A stretch of 64,000 nt of DNA from DAIDJD01 sp035485275 (GCA_035485275.1 DATHOE010000012.1:1-64000), one strand, 5' to 3'. Positions 1-9,013 are shown, counted from the stretch's first letter. Program-made: numbers and translations. Notes: generated by a model from the sequence alone, not told the origin.

Positions 1-1
1 G

Positions 2-283
2 GTGACGCCGGACCCCTCCCTCCTGGATTTCACCAAGCTCGCCCTGGCGCAGGTGAATTTCTCCTACAGCGATCCGGCCAACAACATCTCGCTGCAGCAG
101 GAAGTGGTGCTCAAGTCCACCGGCGTGACCCCGCCCACCTGGACCTTCTACGTCAAGGACCCCACCAAGACCTCCTACAGCTACCAGACCACCTATTACC
201 TGTCGGGGCCGCCGGCCTCCCAGGTGCAGCAGCCCTCCGCCACCAGCAGCGATACCGACCTCGTCCTCATGATGCCGTCCTAG
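2..283 (+). CDS. C-terminal part of a beta-repeat protein (5' end outside window)
   Basis: Only the last 93 or so codons of this gene lie in the window. They encode one repeat of the kind found in the C-terminal halves of the next two proteins: a strand with the pattern V-x-F-S-Y-S-D-P-A-N-N, then a Gln/Val-rich strand, a D-P-x-x-x-S-Y-x-Y-Q strand and a Thr/Ser-rich end. The stop lies 30 bases before the next start, so it appears to be the first visible gene of the operon that runs to 10610. I do not recognise a family. The repeat content suggests a third paralogue of the two proteins that follow, but its N-terminus cannot be seen. Confidence 0.7.
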   Translation: MTPDPSLLDFTKLALAQVNFSYSDPANNISLQQEVVLKSTGVTPPTWTFYVKDPTKTSYSYQTTYYLSGPPASQVQQPSATSSDTDLVLMMPS

Positions 284-313
284 CCCGCCCCAGCCACGCC
301 TCCGGAGGTATGA

Positions 314-2647
314 ATGCTGTTTTTGAACCCGCCTTATTTCGTGGTCAACGGGGTGTCCGTCTTCCCGGACGACAGCGACCCCTTGCAGTTCTATTACCTG
401 CCGATGATGCCCCAGTTCACCATGGTGGCGGGGGCCGGGGGCGTCTCCCTGCCGCAGCTGCAGTTGATCGAATACACCGGAGCGGCGGGGACGGGGGGAT
501 TCCTCAACTTTGACGTCAATCTCGGCATCGCGGACCAGGTCCTCAACCAGGTGGCCCAGCAGGTCCAGCAGCAGATGAAGCTGACCGGCCAGGTGAAGCT
601 GTCGCCGGTCATGTTCGTCGGCGGCACCGTGCAGCTGGAGCTGCTGGGGGCCCAGACCGTCCTGCCCGCGCCCGCCACCGGTCCGGGGGCCCCCAGCGCC
701 CCGGCCGGGCCGGCCACCACCACCACCACGGCCGCCGCCGCGCCCGGCGCGCCGCAATTCGTCGTCAACATCGAGGGCTCCTCGGTCCCCGCGCTCTACG
801 GCAACAACCAGGCGACCTTTTCGGTCCAGTTGGACCAGAACGGGGCGACCATCCTGCAGCAGGCCCTGCAGGGGCAGATGGCGCCCATCGGCGTGGTCTA
901 TTCCCTGGATTTCCTGGGCTTGAGGCCGGCCTTCAACGTGCGGATCACCGCGGACTGGAACCGGGTCCAGACCTACCTGGACCAGAGCTACCACGCCGGG
1001 ATCCTGTTCTTCTCCAGCGACATCGAGAACACCGTCGACAAGCTGATCGAGAGCCAGATCATCAACATCGACGTCTCCTCCTACGACACCGACGCCGGGC
1101 TCGGCACCTCCGCGACCTCGGACCGCGACCAGGCGGTGGCCGAATGCTATGAGCTGGTGAAGACCAATTTCTTCCAGTCCAGCCTGCCCCCGCCCACCCC
1201 GGGCCAGCCCGACGGCTGGGACAAGGCCGGGCAGCTCATCAACCAGGTCAGCGATATCGCCCTGACCGGCGGGGCCTCGGCCCTGGCCTGTTTCTCCTAC
1301 AAGAGCGTCAACCTCTCGCGGACCGACCAGAAATCGCTGAACTTCGACCTGTCGGAGCGCACCACGGTCCAAAGGACCATCTATCCGCAGGGGCACCTGT
1401 CGGGCCTCTTCAGCGCCCTGACCCAGTCCGGCGTCAACCTGAGCCAGTTCGTCACCCAGGTGGACCTGGACAACCCCTACTTCGAGCGGCGCCAGGTCAA
1501 CGTCACGACCAACGCCGATTTCGCCACGGACAGCATCGGCTCGATCAACGTCGACCTCACCTACAACAACATCGTGCAGTCCGTGACCCTGACGGCGGCG
1601 GCCCCCCAGGCGAGCGTGAGCTGGGCCAGCCTGCTGGTGAAGGGCCAGATGTCGACGCCCGTGTCCTACGTCTACACGGTCTACTTCAAGGACGTGGACA
1701 CGACCCAGCGCCCGGGGCAGCTGAGCAGCGCGACCTATACGGCGAACGGCAACGTGGACATCGAGCCGCGCGGCCAGCTCTACGACGTGACGGTCATCCC
1801 CGTGCAGGCCTTCGGGCTGCCCTGGGACCGCTACACCAGCGTGGAGGTCGAATGCCAGTACGTGGACGCGGCCAACGCCATCAACCAGCAGCCCAGCGCG
1901 GTCCTGAACAGCCAGAACACGGCCATCAACTGGTCCCTCTTCCTGATCAACCCGGAGCTGCGCAGCTTCAACTACCGGCTGACCTACGCGCTGGCGACCG
2001 GCGGCACCAGCGTCTCGGAATGGATCAGCACCAACGAGGCCACCATCAACATCTCCGACCCCTTCCCGGACAAGGTCGGCCTCACCGTGCTTGCGGCCCT
2101 GGACTGGACCCAGTTCTCCCAGGCCCTTGTCTTCCTGGCCTACCCGAGCAAGGCCAGCCCGGCCGCCCAGCAGACCTACACGCTCACGCAGAGCAACCCG
2201 ACCTCGCCGGCCTTCGAGGCGGAGCGCCAGAACAGCTCCCAGGTCTTCGTCTACTACGAGGCCCAGTTGGTGATGCTCAACGGGACCGTGTGGAGCGTGC
2301 CGGGCTCGGTCACCTCCAGCGCCTACCTCATCCTGCAGAACGGCATGAAGGGCCACCAGATCGTGGTGGTGCAGGCGGCCGCCGCGCCCACCTTCGCGGC
2401 CTGCAAGGTGACGGAGATCGACGTGCAGGTGAGCTACGCGGACCCGGCCAACTCCATCAACGTGTCCCAGACCTTCACGCTGTCCAGCCAGGGCGACACC
2501 TTCAACTTCGCCTACGACTACCTGAACCCCCAGATCAGCGCCCAGTACAGCGCCACCATCAAGCTGAACAACGGCCAGACCAAGAGCGTGGCCCTGACCC
2601 CGGTCAGCGGCAACGCCGTCGTCATCCCGCTCAGCCAACTGACCTGA
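314..2647 (+). CDS. Large beta-repeat protein, unknown function (paralogue 1)
   Basis: The product has 777 residues and no signal peptide or membrane segment. The start is fixed by GGAGG at 304-308, five bases upstream. The N-terminus carries V-N-G-V-x-V-F-P-D-x-x-D-P-x-x-F-Y-Y-L-P, shared with the next gene. A Pro/Ala/Thr linker follows at about residues 118-150. A domain at about 160-253 (L-Y-G-N-N, A-T-I-L, I-T-A-D) also has a clear counterpart in the next gene. From about residue 409 to the end there are four tandem beta-rich repeats of about 96 residues, starting near 409, 507, 602 and 700, with motifs like V-x-V-x-Y-x-D-P-A-N and N-P-x-L/I-x-S/A-x-x-Y. No catalytic motif is visible. A structural or binding role (scaffold, adhesin-like or particle component) is inference only. 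Confidence 0.8.
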   Translation: MLFLNPPYFVVNGVSVFPDDSDPLQFYYLPMMPQFTMVAGAGGVSLPQLQLIEYTGAAGTGGFLNFDVNLGIADQVLNQVAQQVQQQMKLTGQVKLSPVMFVGGTVQLELLGAQTVLPAPATGPGAPSAPAGPATTTTTAAAAPGAPQFVVNIEGSSVPALYGNNQATFSVQLDQNGATILQQALQGQMAPIGVVYSLDFLGLRPAFNVRITADWNRVQTYLDQSYHAGILFFSSDIENTVDKLIESQIINIDVSSYDTDAGLGTSATSDRDQAVAECYELVKTNFFQSSLPPPTPGQPDGWDKAGQLINQVSDIALTGGASALACFSYKSVNLSRTDQKSLNFDLSERTTVQRTIYPQGHLSGLFSALTQSGVNLSQFVTQVDLDNPYFERRQVNVTTNADFATDSIGSINVDLTYNNIVQSVTLTAAAPQASVSWASLLVKGQMSTPVSYVYTVYFKDVDTTQRPGQLSSATYTANGNVDIEPRGQLYDVTVIPVQAFGLPWDRYTSVEVECQYVDAANAINQQPSAVLNSQNTAINWSLFLINPELRSFNYRLTYALATGGTSVSEWISTNEATINISDPFPDKVGLTVLAALDWTQFSQALVFLAYPSKASPAAQQTYTLTQSNPTSPAFEAERQNSSQVFVYYEAQLVMLNGTVWSVPGSVTSSAYLILQNGMKGHQIVVVQAAAAPTFAACKVTEIDVQVSYADPANSINVSQTFTLSSQGDTFNFAYDYLNPQISAQYSATIKLNNGQTKSVALTPVSGNAVVIPLSQLT

Positions 2648-2687
2648 TCCCGTCCGGCCGGCACCTTAGCGGCCCAAAGAGGCGCCC

Positions 2688-4979
2688 ATGCTCCTGTTCT
2701 CAAGCAACTCCTTCACGGTCAACGGGATCACCGTCTTCCCGGACCACATCGACCCCAACCAGTTCTGGTACCTGCCGGGGCCGGTGACACTGGAGTCGGA
2801 GCCCGGCAGCGCGGAGCCGCAGTTCCTGCTCATCACCTACGCCCCGGACGTCGCGGCCGCCGGGATACAGGGGACGGGCTTCCTGAACGTCACCGTGTGC
2901 CTGGCGCTGAGCCAGCAGAACAAGGTCGCCATCATGGGGCAGATCCAGAATATCTTCCCCGCGGCGAACAACCCCCTGCTCTCCCCGGTCTCCTTCGACT
3001 CCGGCACCGTGCAGATCGTCGCCCTGGACATGCAGGGCGGCGGCGGGACGACCCTGGCGGCGGGGAGCGTCGCCTCGAACCAGGCGGTGGACGGCATCCT
3101 GGGCGCCTCGGACCCCGAACTCTTCGGCAACAACGACGCCCTCTTCGCGCTGACCCTGAGCGAGGAGGGCGCGACCATCCTGGAGAAGGCCTTCCAGGAC
3201 GGCATGACCCCGGTCGGCGCGATCTACAACATGCAGTTCACCGGCATCCAGCCCGCGCTCGACGTCAAGATCACCGCGGATTTGAGCCGGGTCTACACCT
3301 CATTCAGCGTGGACCTGTCGGCCAAGGCCTATTTCGCCACCGCGGACATCGACGCCACCTTCGAGAACCTCAAACAAACCGGGGCGATCAAGATCGACAT
3401 CGTGAACATGTTGGCGGGCACCGCGGGCGTGGACCAGCAAAACCAGGCCCTGAACCTGTTCAAGGACCAGATCCTTTCCCAGTGGTTCACGCCCAGCCTC
3501 TCGCCCACCACGGAGGCCGCCGCGGACGCCTCGAACCTCAAGCCCGCGTTCGGCGCGGGAGGGGGCGCCGCGCCCGCCACTTCGACCACCACGACCACCA
3601 CCGCCGGGAGGCCGGCCGGAGGGACGGGATCGAACATGACCTCGGCCGCGCCCTCCAGCAGCAGCATGGCGGCCCCTGCCGCCAACAAGGGCTCCTCGAC
3701 CATGACCTCGGCGGCTCCCGCGGCGGGCGCCCCGTCGAGCGGCGCGGCCCCCGCCGCGGCCCCGGCAGCGAGCGGCTCCTCCGGCGGGGCGGCCAAGCCG
3801 GCCTCCGGCACCACCACCACCACCGCGCCGCCCGCAGGCGGGGCGGCGGCCAACCCAGTGGGCGCCCTGCTGGGCTCGGCTGCGGGCGCCTCCCAGGCGG
3901 CCTCGCCCTTCGGCGTGGCCCTGAAGCTGAAATACGTGTCCCAGACCGAGCAGAAGACCGTCGAGTACGACTACAACCAGATGCAGGCGGTGCAGAGGAC
4001 CTACGCCCCGCAGGGATATTTCGGCCTGCTGCTGCAGGGCATCGACCAGAGCAAGCACTTCCTCCAGGTCGACGGCACCGACCCCTTCTTCAACCAGTTC
4101 GCGGTGACCGTGAACCCGCCCGAGGATTTCACCGGCATCGGCCTGCTGGAGGCTGACGTGGCCCTGCAGTACGGAAATCCGGCCGCAACGGTGCCGGTCA
4201 AGACCGGCAATTTCACCTTCACGCCGTCGACCAACACCACCCAGACCTGGAACGTCTTCCAGGGCCTCATCCAGCAGACCCAGTTCAGCTATACCGCCAA
4301 TTACAAGTTCGACCCGGAATCCGGGTGGGTGGGGGAAAAGACCGCCTATGCGCTGCCGGCCGTGACCACCGAAAACCGGGTCTTGAACATGGATCCCTAC
4401 GATTTCCTGGGCTTCCTGAAGGTGTCCGTGTCCGCGGACCGCCTGGACCCCAATCTGGTGGACCGCATCGAGGTCCCCCTGCAGTACACCGCCGCCAGCG
4501 GCTGGCAGACCTCGACGACCATCATCGTGCGGGCCGGCTCCGCTCCCCAGTTCTGGATGCTGCGGCTCACCGACAAGACGGTCAATTCCTACACCTATTC
4601 GACGAACTGCTACCTCAAGAGCGGCACGCTGATCAGCACGCCCGCGGCCGCCTCGACCGCCAGCGCGATCATCGTCAACGACCCCTTTGTGGCGGGCGTG
4701 GACCTGACGCTCCAGCCGGCCTTCAGCGCCGCCGCGTACAGCCAGGCCATCGTGGAGATCTCCTACCAGGACACGGCCAACAACTACTCCTTCCAGACCA
4801 CGGTGCAGATCGCGGCCGGGGCGCCCACGCCCCCGGCCGTGCACATCTCCTTCATCAATCCGGCGCTCACGAGCTACCAGTACCGCCTCACCTTCATCAC
4901 CGTCGCGAACCAGCAGCAGCAGGGCGCCTACATCACGGCCACCGATCCCTTGGTCCTGGTGGGCCCGCCCGGGAGCTAA
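2688..4979 (+). CDS. Large beta-repeat protein, unknown function (paralogue 2)
   Basis: The product has 763 residues and is a paralogue of the preceding gene, with the same N-terminal V-N-G-x-x-V-F-P-D signature. The second conserved domain is at about residues 144-238 (L-F-G-N-N, A-T-I-L, I-T-A-D). Three beta repeats of roughly 100 residues start near 484, 588 and 683. Between the domains lies a longer low-complexity segment, about residues 285-400, made of Thr runs and Ser/Ala/Pro/Gly. It looks like a flexible, possibly exposed linker. It has no signal peptide, so if the protein leaves the cell it would need a dedicated exporter, and none is visible here. The gene starts 40 bases after its paralogue and ends 11 bases before the next gene, which fits one operon. 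Function unknown. Confidence 0.8.
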   Translation: MLLFSSNSFTVNGITVFPDHIDPNQFWYLPGPVTLESEPGSAEPQFLLITYAPDVAAAGIQGTGFLNVTVCLALSQQNKVAIMGQIQNIFPAANNPLLSPVSFDSGTVQIVALDMQGGGGTTLAAGSVASNQAVDGILGASDPELFGNNDALFALTLSEEGATILEKAFQDGMTPVGAIYNMQFTGIQPALDVKITADLSRVYTSFSVDLSAKAYFATADIDATFENLKQTGAIKIDIVNMLAGTAGVDQQNQALNLFKDQILSQWFTPSLSPTTEAAADASNLKPAFGAGGGAAPATSTTTTTTAGRPAGGTGSNMTSAAPSSSSMAAPAANKGSSTMTSAAPAAGAPSSGAAPAAAPAASGSSGGAAKPASGTTTTTAPPAGGAAANPVGALLGSAAGASQAASPFGVALKLKYVSQTEQKTVEYDYNQMQAVQRTYAPQGYFGLLLQGIDQSKHFLQVDGTDPFFNQFAVTVNPPEDFTGIGLLEADVALQYGNPAATVPVKTGNFTFTPSTNTTQTWNVFQGLIQQTQFSYTANYKFDPESGWVGEKTAYALPAVTTENRVLNMDPYDFLGFLKVSVSADRLDPNLVDRIEVPLQYTAASGWQTSTTIIVRAGSAPQFWMLRLTDKTVNSYTYSTNCYLKSGTLISTPAAASTASAIIVNDPFVAGVDLTLQPAFSAAAYSQAIVEISYQDTANNYSFQTTVQIAAGAPTPPAVHISFINPALTSYQYRLTFITVANQQQQGAYITATDPLVLVGPPGS

Positions 4980-4990
4980 AGGGGGTGGCC

Positions 4991-5989
4991 ATGGAAAGTC
5001 GGGGTTTGACCTCTGATGTCCAGGCCACGGCGCTGGCCCTGGCGGGCGTGGCCACGGTCCTGGCCGGGGCCAGGGAGGGGTCCGCGGCCCTGGGGGTGGC
5101 GCGGGCGCTGCCGCAGTGCCTCGGCGTCCTGGCGGCCACGCGGAACCCGGAAAAGGCGTGGAGCTTCAGCGGCCTGTGCGCCGACGGCTGCCCCCTGGAG
5201 TTCACCTTTTCGAACCGCCATGTCGGGCTGAGCTTCACCGTCGACGCGGCTCCGCCGGAGTGCGCGCCCCAGGACAGGCTGGAGGCCGCGGTGGCCCTGG
5301 CCCTGCGCCTGGGTTACGCCGGCCCCTCCCCGCAAAAGGTCCGGCAATGGGGCGCGATGCAGGCCGGCCGGACGCTTTTGTGGGGCGCCCGCCTGGGGTT
5401 CAGGGAACAGGGGAACCGGGCCGCCCTGAAGTATTACGTCGAGGTCCCGGCGGCCGCGCCCGCGGCCGGCATGCCGGCCACGGTCCCCAGGTTCGACGAC
5501 TCCCACGCGGTGATGATCGGGCACGATCCGGACCACGACCGGACGGAATTCTACTTCCAGAGGCGCCTCTTCTCGCTGAAGGACCTGCGTCAGGTGCTCG
5601 ATGTCCTGCCCTCCGCGGCCGGGCGCGGGGCCCTGGAGGACGGGATAGAACAGTTGTGCGGGAGGAGGCTGCTCGAGGCCCTGTATTGGACCTACTTCGG
5701 GTACAGCGTCTCCCTGGGCGCGGACGGGGAGGCGGTCCCGGCCTTTTTCGCCAAGAGCGGCGCCATCGGCGGCGCGCGTCGGGCCCGCGGCCGGATGCTC
5801 CAGACCATGCCCGAGGCTGTGAAGGAACGTTCCCTGTACCACCGCCTGCTGGCCGGCCTTCCGGACAGCGCCTTGCCCGAGCACGGGATCATGTCGGTCT
5901 GCCTCGGGACCGGACCGGGCCCGGAACTGCGGACGGGTTTGAGCGGCCTGGCGCTGGCGCGCCTGCTGGCGGACGCGGGGGTCCGCTGA
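4991..5989 (+). CDS. Unrecognised 332-aa protein, coupled to the cyclase-like gene
   Basis: I do not recognise the family with confidence. The start is the ATG after GGGGGTGGCC. The stop overlaps the next start (TGATG), so the two proteins are probably made together. The sequence alternates short helices with strands such as P-L-E-F-T-F-S-N, A-L-K-Y-Y-V-E-V-P, T-E-F-Y-F-Q-R-R and Y-S-V-S-L-G. This strand-pair pattern with Arg/Lys-Tyr strands loosely recalls ABBA-fold aromatic prenyltransferases. Coupling to a terpene-cyclase-like protein makes that idea attractive but does not prove it. No signal peptide or membrane segment is seen, so it is probably cytoplasmic. Confidence 0.6.
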   Translation: MESRGLTSDVQATALALAGVATVLAGAREGSAALGVARALPQCLGVLAATRNPEKAWSFSGLCADGCPLEFTFSNRHVGLSFTVDAAPPECAPQDRLEAAVALALRLGYAGPSPQKVRQWGAMQAGRTLLWGARLGFREQGNRAALKYYVEVPAAAPAAGMPATVPRFDDSHAVMIGHDPDHDRTEFYFQRRLFSLKDLRQVLDVLPSAAGRGALEDGIEQLCGRRLLEALYWTYFGYSVSLGADGEAVPAFFAKSGAIGGARRARGRMLQTMPEAVKERSLYHRLLAGLPDSALPEHGIMSVCLGTGPGPELRTGLSGLALARLLADAGVR

Positions 5990-6927
5990 TGCGCGCCGGA
6001 CCCAGCCCCCTGCCTGCCGCGCCCGCGGCTTTCTGCACGGCCTCGGCCTGCCGCTTCCTTCTCCGCGCCCAGGACGCGGACGGCGCCTGGCGGGACTTCC
6101 AGCTCCCTCCGGGCCGTTCGGAGGCCTGGACCACGGCCTATGTCGGCGCCTGCCTTGTCCAGGCCCGCGAGCGCGGCGCCGCCGCGGACATGGAAGCGAG
6201 CCTGCGCGCGGCGGTCCGTTTCCTGGAGGCGGCCCGCAAGCCCGGAGGCTGGTCCTACAACCGTTCGGTCGAAGCCGACGGCGACAGCAGCGCGCGCGTC
6301 ATCCTGTTCCTGAACCGCTGCGGCGCGTCCCCGGACCGGAAGGCCTACGCGGACCTGGTGAAGTTCCAGCTCCCCGACGGGCATTTCGCCACCTACCTCG
6401 ACCGCGGCCTGCGCCGCGGCTGGGCCAAAGGGCACCCGGACGTGACCGCGGTCGCGATGCAGGCCCTGGGCGCGGTCCTGCCCGCCGCGCATCCGATCCT
6501 GGCGCGGGCGGCCCAGGCCCTGCGCCTCCATGGCCGGGGCCCCCACGGGGCGGCCAGCTATTGGTGGGCCTCGGACCTCTATCTGGCGCGCGAACTGTGG
6601 GCCCTGGAAAGGGCCTATCCCGGAGCCCCCCGGCTGGCGCTTCCGGCGCCGAGGGGAAGCGGGCCGAGGACCTTTTTCGACCGCGGGCTGGCCTTGGCCC
6701 TGTCCGCCCGGGACGGGCAGGCGGGCGGATTCCTGAAGGAGGCGATCCTGTCCTTGGAACGGTCTCAACTCGACGACGGAAGCTGGCCTTCGGCCCCGAT
6801 CCTGCGCCTGACGGATCCCGCGGCCGAGGATTTCGACGATCACCGCTTCAAAAACAGCCCCCTCTTCGCGGACGTGCGCCGGATTTTCACCACCGCGACC
6901 GTGCTGGGGGGCCTGACCAGTGACTAG
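5989..6927 (+). CDS. Alpha-toroid prenyltransferase/squalene-cyclase-like protein
   Basis: The product has 312 residues, much shorter than squalene-hopene cyclases (over 600). It has repeated helical units with G-G-W-S-Y-N, Q-L-P-D-G-H-F and Q-L-D-D-G-S-W-P type turns, typical of the prenyltransferase/squalene-oxidase repeat (alpha6-alpha6 toroid). The class II cyclase acid motif DxDD is not intact: the matching stretch reads E-A-D-G-D-S-S-A, like the D-x-D-S-T-A of non-cyclase members. Cyclisation chemistry is therefore uncertain. The chosen ATG overlaps the upstream stop (TGATG); its own stop overlaps the next gene by 8 bases. A terpenoid-binding or cyclase-derived role is inferred from the fold alone. 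Confidence 0.65.
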   Translation: MRAGPSPLPAAPAAFCTASACRFLLRAQDADGAWRDFQLPPGRSEAWTTAYVGACLVQARERGAAADMEASLRAAVRFLEAARKPGGWSYNRSVEADGDSSARVILFLNRCGASPDRKAYADLVKFQLPDGHFATYLDRGLRRGWAKGHPDVTAVAMQALGAVLPAAHPILARAAQALRLHGRGPHGAASYWWASDLYLARELWALERAYPGAPRLALPAPRGSGPRTFFDRGLALALSARDGQAGGFLKEAILSLERSQLDDGSWPSAPILRLTDPAAEDFDDHRFKNSPLFADVRRIFTTATVLGGLTSD

Positions 6928-7342
6928 GGCCCTTCGCGGGACCGCCGCCTGCCTCCTGGCCGCGTTTTTGTGCGGGGCCTGCGTCGAGATATCCCCCTTT
7001 GACCAGACCGCCTACGAGCACGCGACCGCCCTGAAGGCGGAGGCCCTGGAGACCATGGACCTGGCCGGCGAGGACTATTCCGCCCATGTCGCCGACGTGC
7101 GCCATGTCCGCCTGGAGCTGGACCAGAACTATGAGTACGCGAAGGGGAGGCCCCACAACGAGATCTCGACCATGCAATGGGCCATCATCCGGGACCCCAA
7201 AGGGCATTCGCTGGGCGGTTTCCTGACCCAATGGCAGGCCAAGAAGAAGCTCAAGCCCTACTTCGTGTCCGAGTCCGAAAAGATAATTTCCGACGGCTTC
7301 GACATGGTGATCGGGCTCGAGAGCGGCAAGATCAAACGATGA
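6920..7342 (+). CDS. Small lipoprotein, unknown function
   Basis: The product has 140 residues from a GTG start inside the end of the previous gene. A signal peptide ends in a lipobox, L-C-G-A-C, with the lipidated Cys at residue 21. The mature part is short, polar and probably helical (A-L-K-A-E-A-L-E-T-M, then charged segments), with no membrane segment and no motif I recognise. It is likely anchored in the inner or outer membrane. Its place inside the unknown operon suggests an envelope step in whatever the operon does. Confidence 0.7.
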   Translation: MTRALRGTAACLLAAFLCGACVEISPFDQTAYEHATALKAEALETMDLAGEDYSAHVADVRHVRLELDQNYEYAKGRPHNEISTMQWAIIRDPKGHSLGGFLTQWQAKKKLKPYFVSESEKIISDGFDMVIGLESGKIKR

Positions 7343-7369
7343 CGGTCCGCACCCACTCCGGAGAATGCC

Positions 7370-7699
7370 ATGGCGCTCTTTGACGACTTTTGGGACGCGC
7401 TGAAGCCGGCGCTGTCCCAGTACGCCCAGACCAACTGGGCGCCCTACCAGGCGGCGGCCTCCTCGGACGCCAGCGCCTACCTGCAGTCCGCCAGGGAGGA
7501 CCTCCAGAACTGGACGGCCGCGGTAAAAAAAGGCCTTATCCAGGAGTCGGACCTCAAGGAACTGCTCGCCGAAAAGGAGGATTTGGCCACGCTGGTGGCG
7601 CTGAAACAGCTGGGCCTTGAGGAGGTCGCCCTCGCGCGCTTCATCGACGGGCTGCAGAACGTGGTCGTGTCCACGGCGGAGACCTTTTTCAGGGTTTGA
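7370..7699 (+). CDS. Small helical protein, unknown function
   Basis: The product has 109 residues and starts after a GGAG at 7360-7363. It is predicted almost entirely helical, rich in Ala, Leu, Glu and Gln, with W-T-A-A-V-K-K-G-L and D-L-K-E-L-L-A-E-K-E-D-L-A segments that look amphipathic. It has no Cys pair, signal peptide or catalytic motif. It lies between the small lipoprotein and the phosphoesterase in the same direction. A bundle-forming accessory or adaptor protein is possible; nothing more can be said from the sequence. Confidence 0.7.
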   Translation: MALFDDFWDALKPALSQYAQTNWAPYQAAASSDASAYLQSAREDLQNWTAAVKKGLIQESDLKELLAEKEDLATLVALKQLGLEEVALARFIDGLQNVVVSTAETFFRV

Positions 7700-7728
7700 G
7701 CGCCCTCGCGGCGGCTCCAGGAGGCCTT

Positions 7729-8967
7729 ATGGCGGCCAAAAAGACTGCGACCAGAACGAAAAAGAGGGCGCCCGCGGCGCGCCGCAAAAAATCCCCGGCC
7801 GCCGGGGACGCGCCCCAGCGCTTCGCCAGCCCGAGGCCCCTGGCCCACGACGGCAAGAAGTGGGTGCGAGGCAGGGTGCCGGCCTCCCAGGCCCCGGCCC
7901 GCAACGAAAGCTACGAGGCCCTGCCGCCCCCGCCCGCCTCCGGCCAGTTCCACCTGGACCTGGCCCAGGTCCTGCCGGCGGCCGCCATGCGCGCCATCCA
8001 AAAAGCCGGCAAATTGGTCTTCCACGTGGACGGGGACGTGGGAGGCATCGACGGCACGGGCCCGCAGACCGCGGTGGCGGACGCCATGGAGGAGGAGATC
8101 AAGTCCGCGGACCCCGGGGAGGCCGCAGCCTTCCTCTACCTGGTCGGGGACCTGGTCTATTTCAACGGCGAAAGCGACAAGTACTACCGGCAGTTCTACC
8201 TGCCCTACCAATTCTATCCCGGGCCGATTTTCGCGGTGCCGGGCAACCACGACGGCGAAATGGACCCTGGCACCAGCAACGACTTCAGCCTGGAAGGCTT
8301 CATGCGCAATTTCTGCGCCGCCGCCCCGGGACCCAGCCCGGACCGCGGGGACACCGACCGCGACGCCATGGCCCAGCCCTACTGCTACTGGACCCTGGAC
8401 ACGCCTTTCGCCACCCTGATCGGCCTCTACAGCAACGTGCCGGCGCACGGGAAGATCGAGGATCCGCAGGCCGCCTGGTTCACCGCCGAGCTGAAGGCCG
8501 CGAAGGCGGCGCGCGCCAAAGGCGGGCGCAAAGCGGTGGTCGTGTGCGTGCACCAGCCCATTTTCTCCCAGGACGCCTTCCACGGCGGCAGCGCCGTGAT
8601 GGAGAAGTTCTTCGAAAGCGCCATCGCGCGGGCGGGGCTGGCGCCGGACCTCATCCTGACCGGCCACGTGCACAACTACCAGCGCTTCACCTGGAGGACC
8701 AAGGGCCGCTCCGTGACGCAGCTGGTGGTCGGTGCGGGCGGCTACAACCACCTGCACGCCATGGCCAAGGGGCCGGACAAGGAGAAGCCGGAGGCGCCCC
8801 TGGAGATCGACGCGGGGCTCACCCTGGAGCAGTACTCCGACCAGGCCTGGGGCTATCTGCGCCTTGAAATCGGCGCGGGGACGATCACCGGAACCTACAG
8901 GGACGTGATCGCCCCGCATGCGGCCGCGAGCCCGGCGCTGAGGGACAGCTTCACGATCGATTTCTGA
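7729..8967 (+). CDS. Purple-acid-phosphatase-like metallophosphoesterase
   Basis: The product has 412 residues from the ATG at 7729, which has AGGAG at 7719-7723. The two-metal calcineurin-like motifs are present in order: G-D-V-G-G (first metal motif, PAP type), G-D-L-V-Y-F, G-N-H-D, V-H-Q-P-I and G-H-V-H-N-Y-Q-R. It should hydrolyse a phosphomono- or diester; the substrate is unknown. The first 60 residues are Lys/Arg/Ala-rich (A-K-K-T-A-T-R-T-K-K-R), with no secretion signal, so the protein looks cytoplasmic. That is unusual for PAP-like enzymes, which are mostly exported. It lies within the unknown operon, 29 bases after the helical protein. Confidence 0.85.
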   Translation: MAAKKTATRTKKRAPAARRKKSPAAGDAPQRFASPRPLAHDGKKWVRGRVPASQAPARNESYEALPPPPASGQFHLDLAQVLPAAAMRAIQKAGKLVFHVDGDVGGIDGTGPQTAVADAMEEEIKSADPGEAAAFLYLVGDLVYFNGESDKYYRQFYLPYQFYPGPIFAVPGNHDGEMDPGTSNDFSLEGFMRNFCAAAPGPSPDRGDTDRDAMAQPYCYWTLDTPFATLIGLYSNVPAHGKIEDPQAAWFTAELKAAKAARAKGGRKAVVVCVHQPIFSQDAFHGGSAVMEKFFESAIARAGLAPDLILTGHVHNYQRFTWRTKGRSVTQLVVGAGGYNHLHAMAKGPDKEKPEAPLEIDAGLTLEQYSDQAWGYLRLEIGAGTITGTYRDVIAPHAAASPALRDSFTIDF

Positions 8968-9013
8968 ACCGCGTCCGATTTTCAACCATCATCGCCATTC
9001 CACGGGAGGATCC

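Noticed and set aside
3560..3850. Thr/Ala/Pro-rich run in the second beta-repeat gene as a nucleotide repeat array or CRISPR-like region
   Set aside because: The repeats are irregular at DNA level, in frame, and read as a low-complexity protein linker.
3300..4844. Long minus-strand open frame across the second beta-repeat gene
   Set aside because: It is a high-GC antisense shadow of a protein with clear repeats and paralogy. Its own translation is Gly/Arg-rich with no domain.
5989..6927. Toroid gene as a true squalene-hopene cyclase
   Set aside because: It is half the length and its acid motif is D-G-D-S rather than DxDD.
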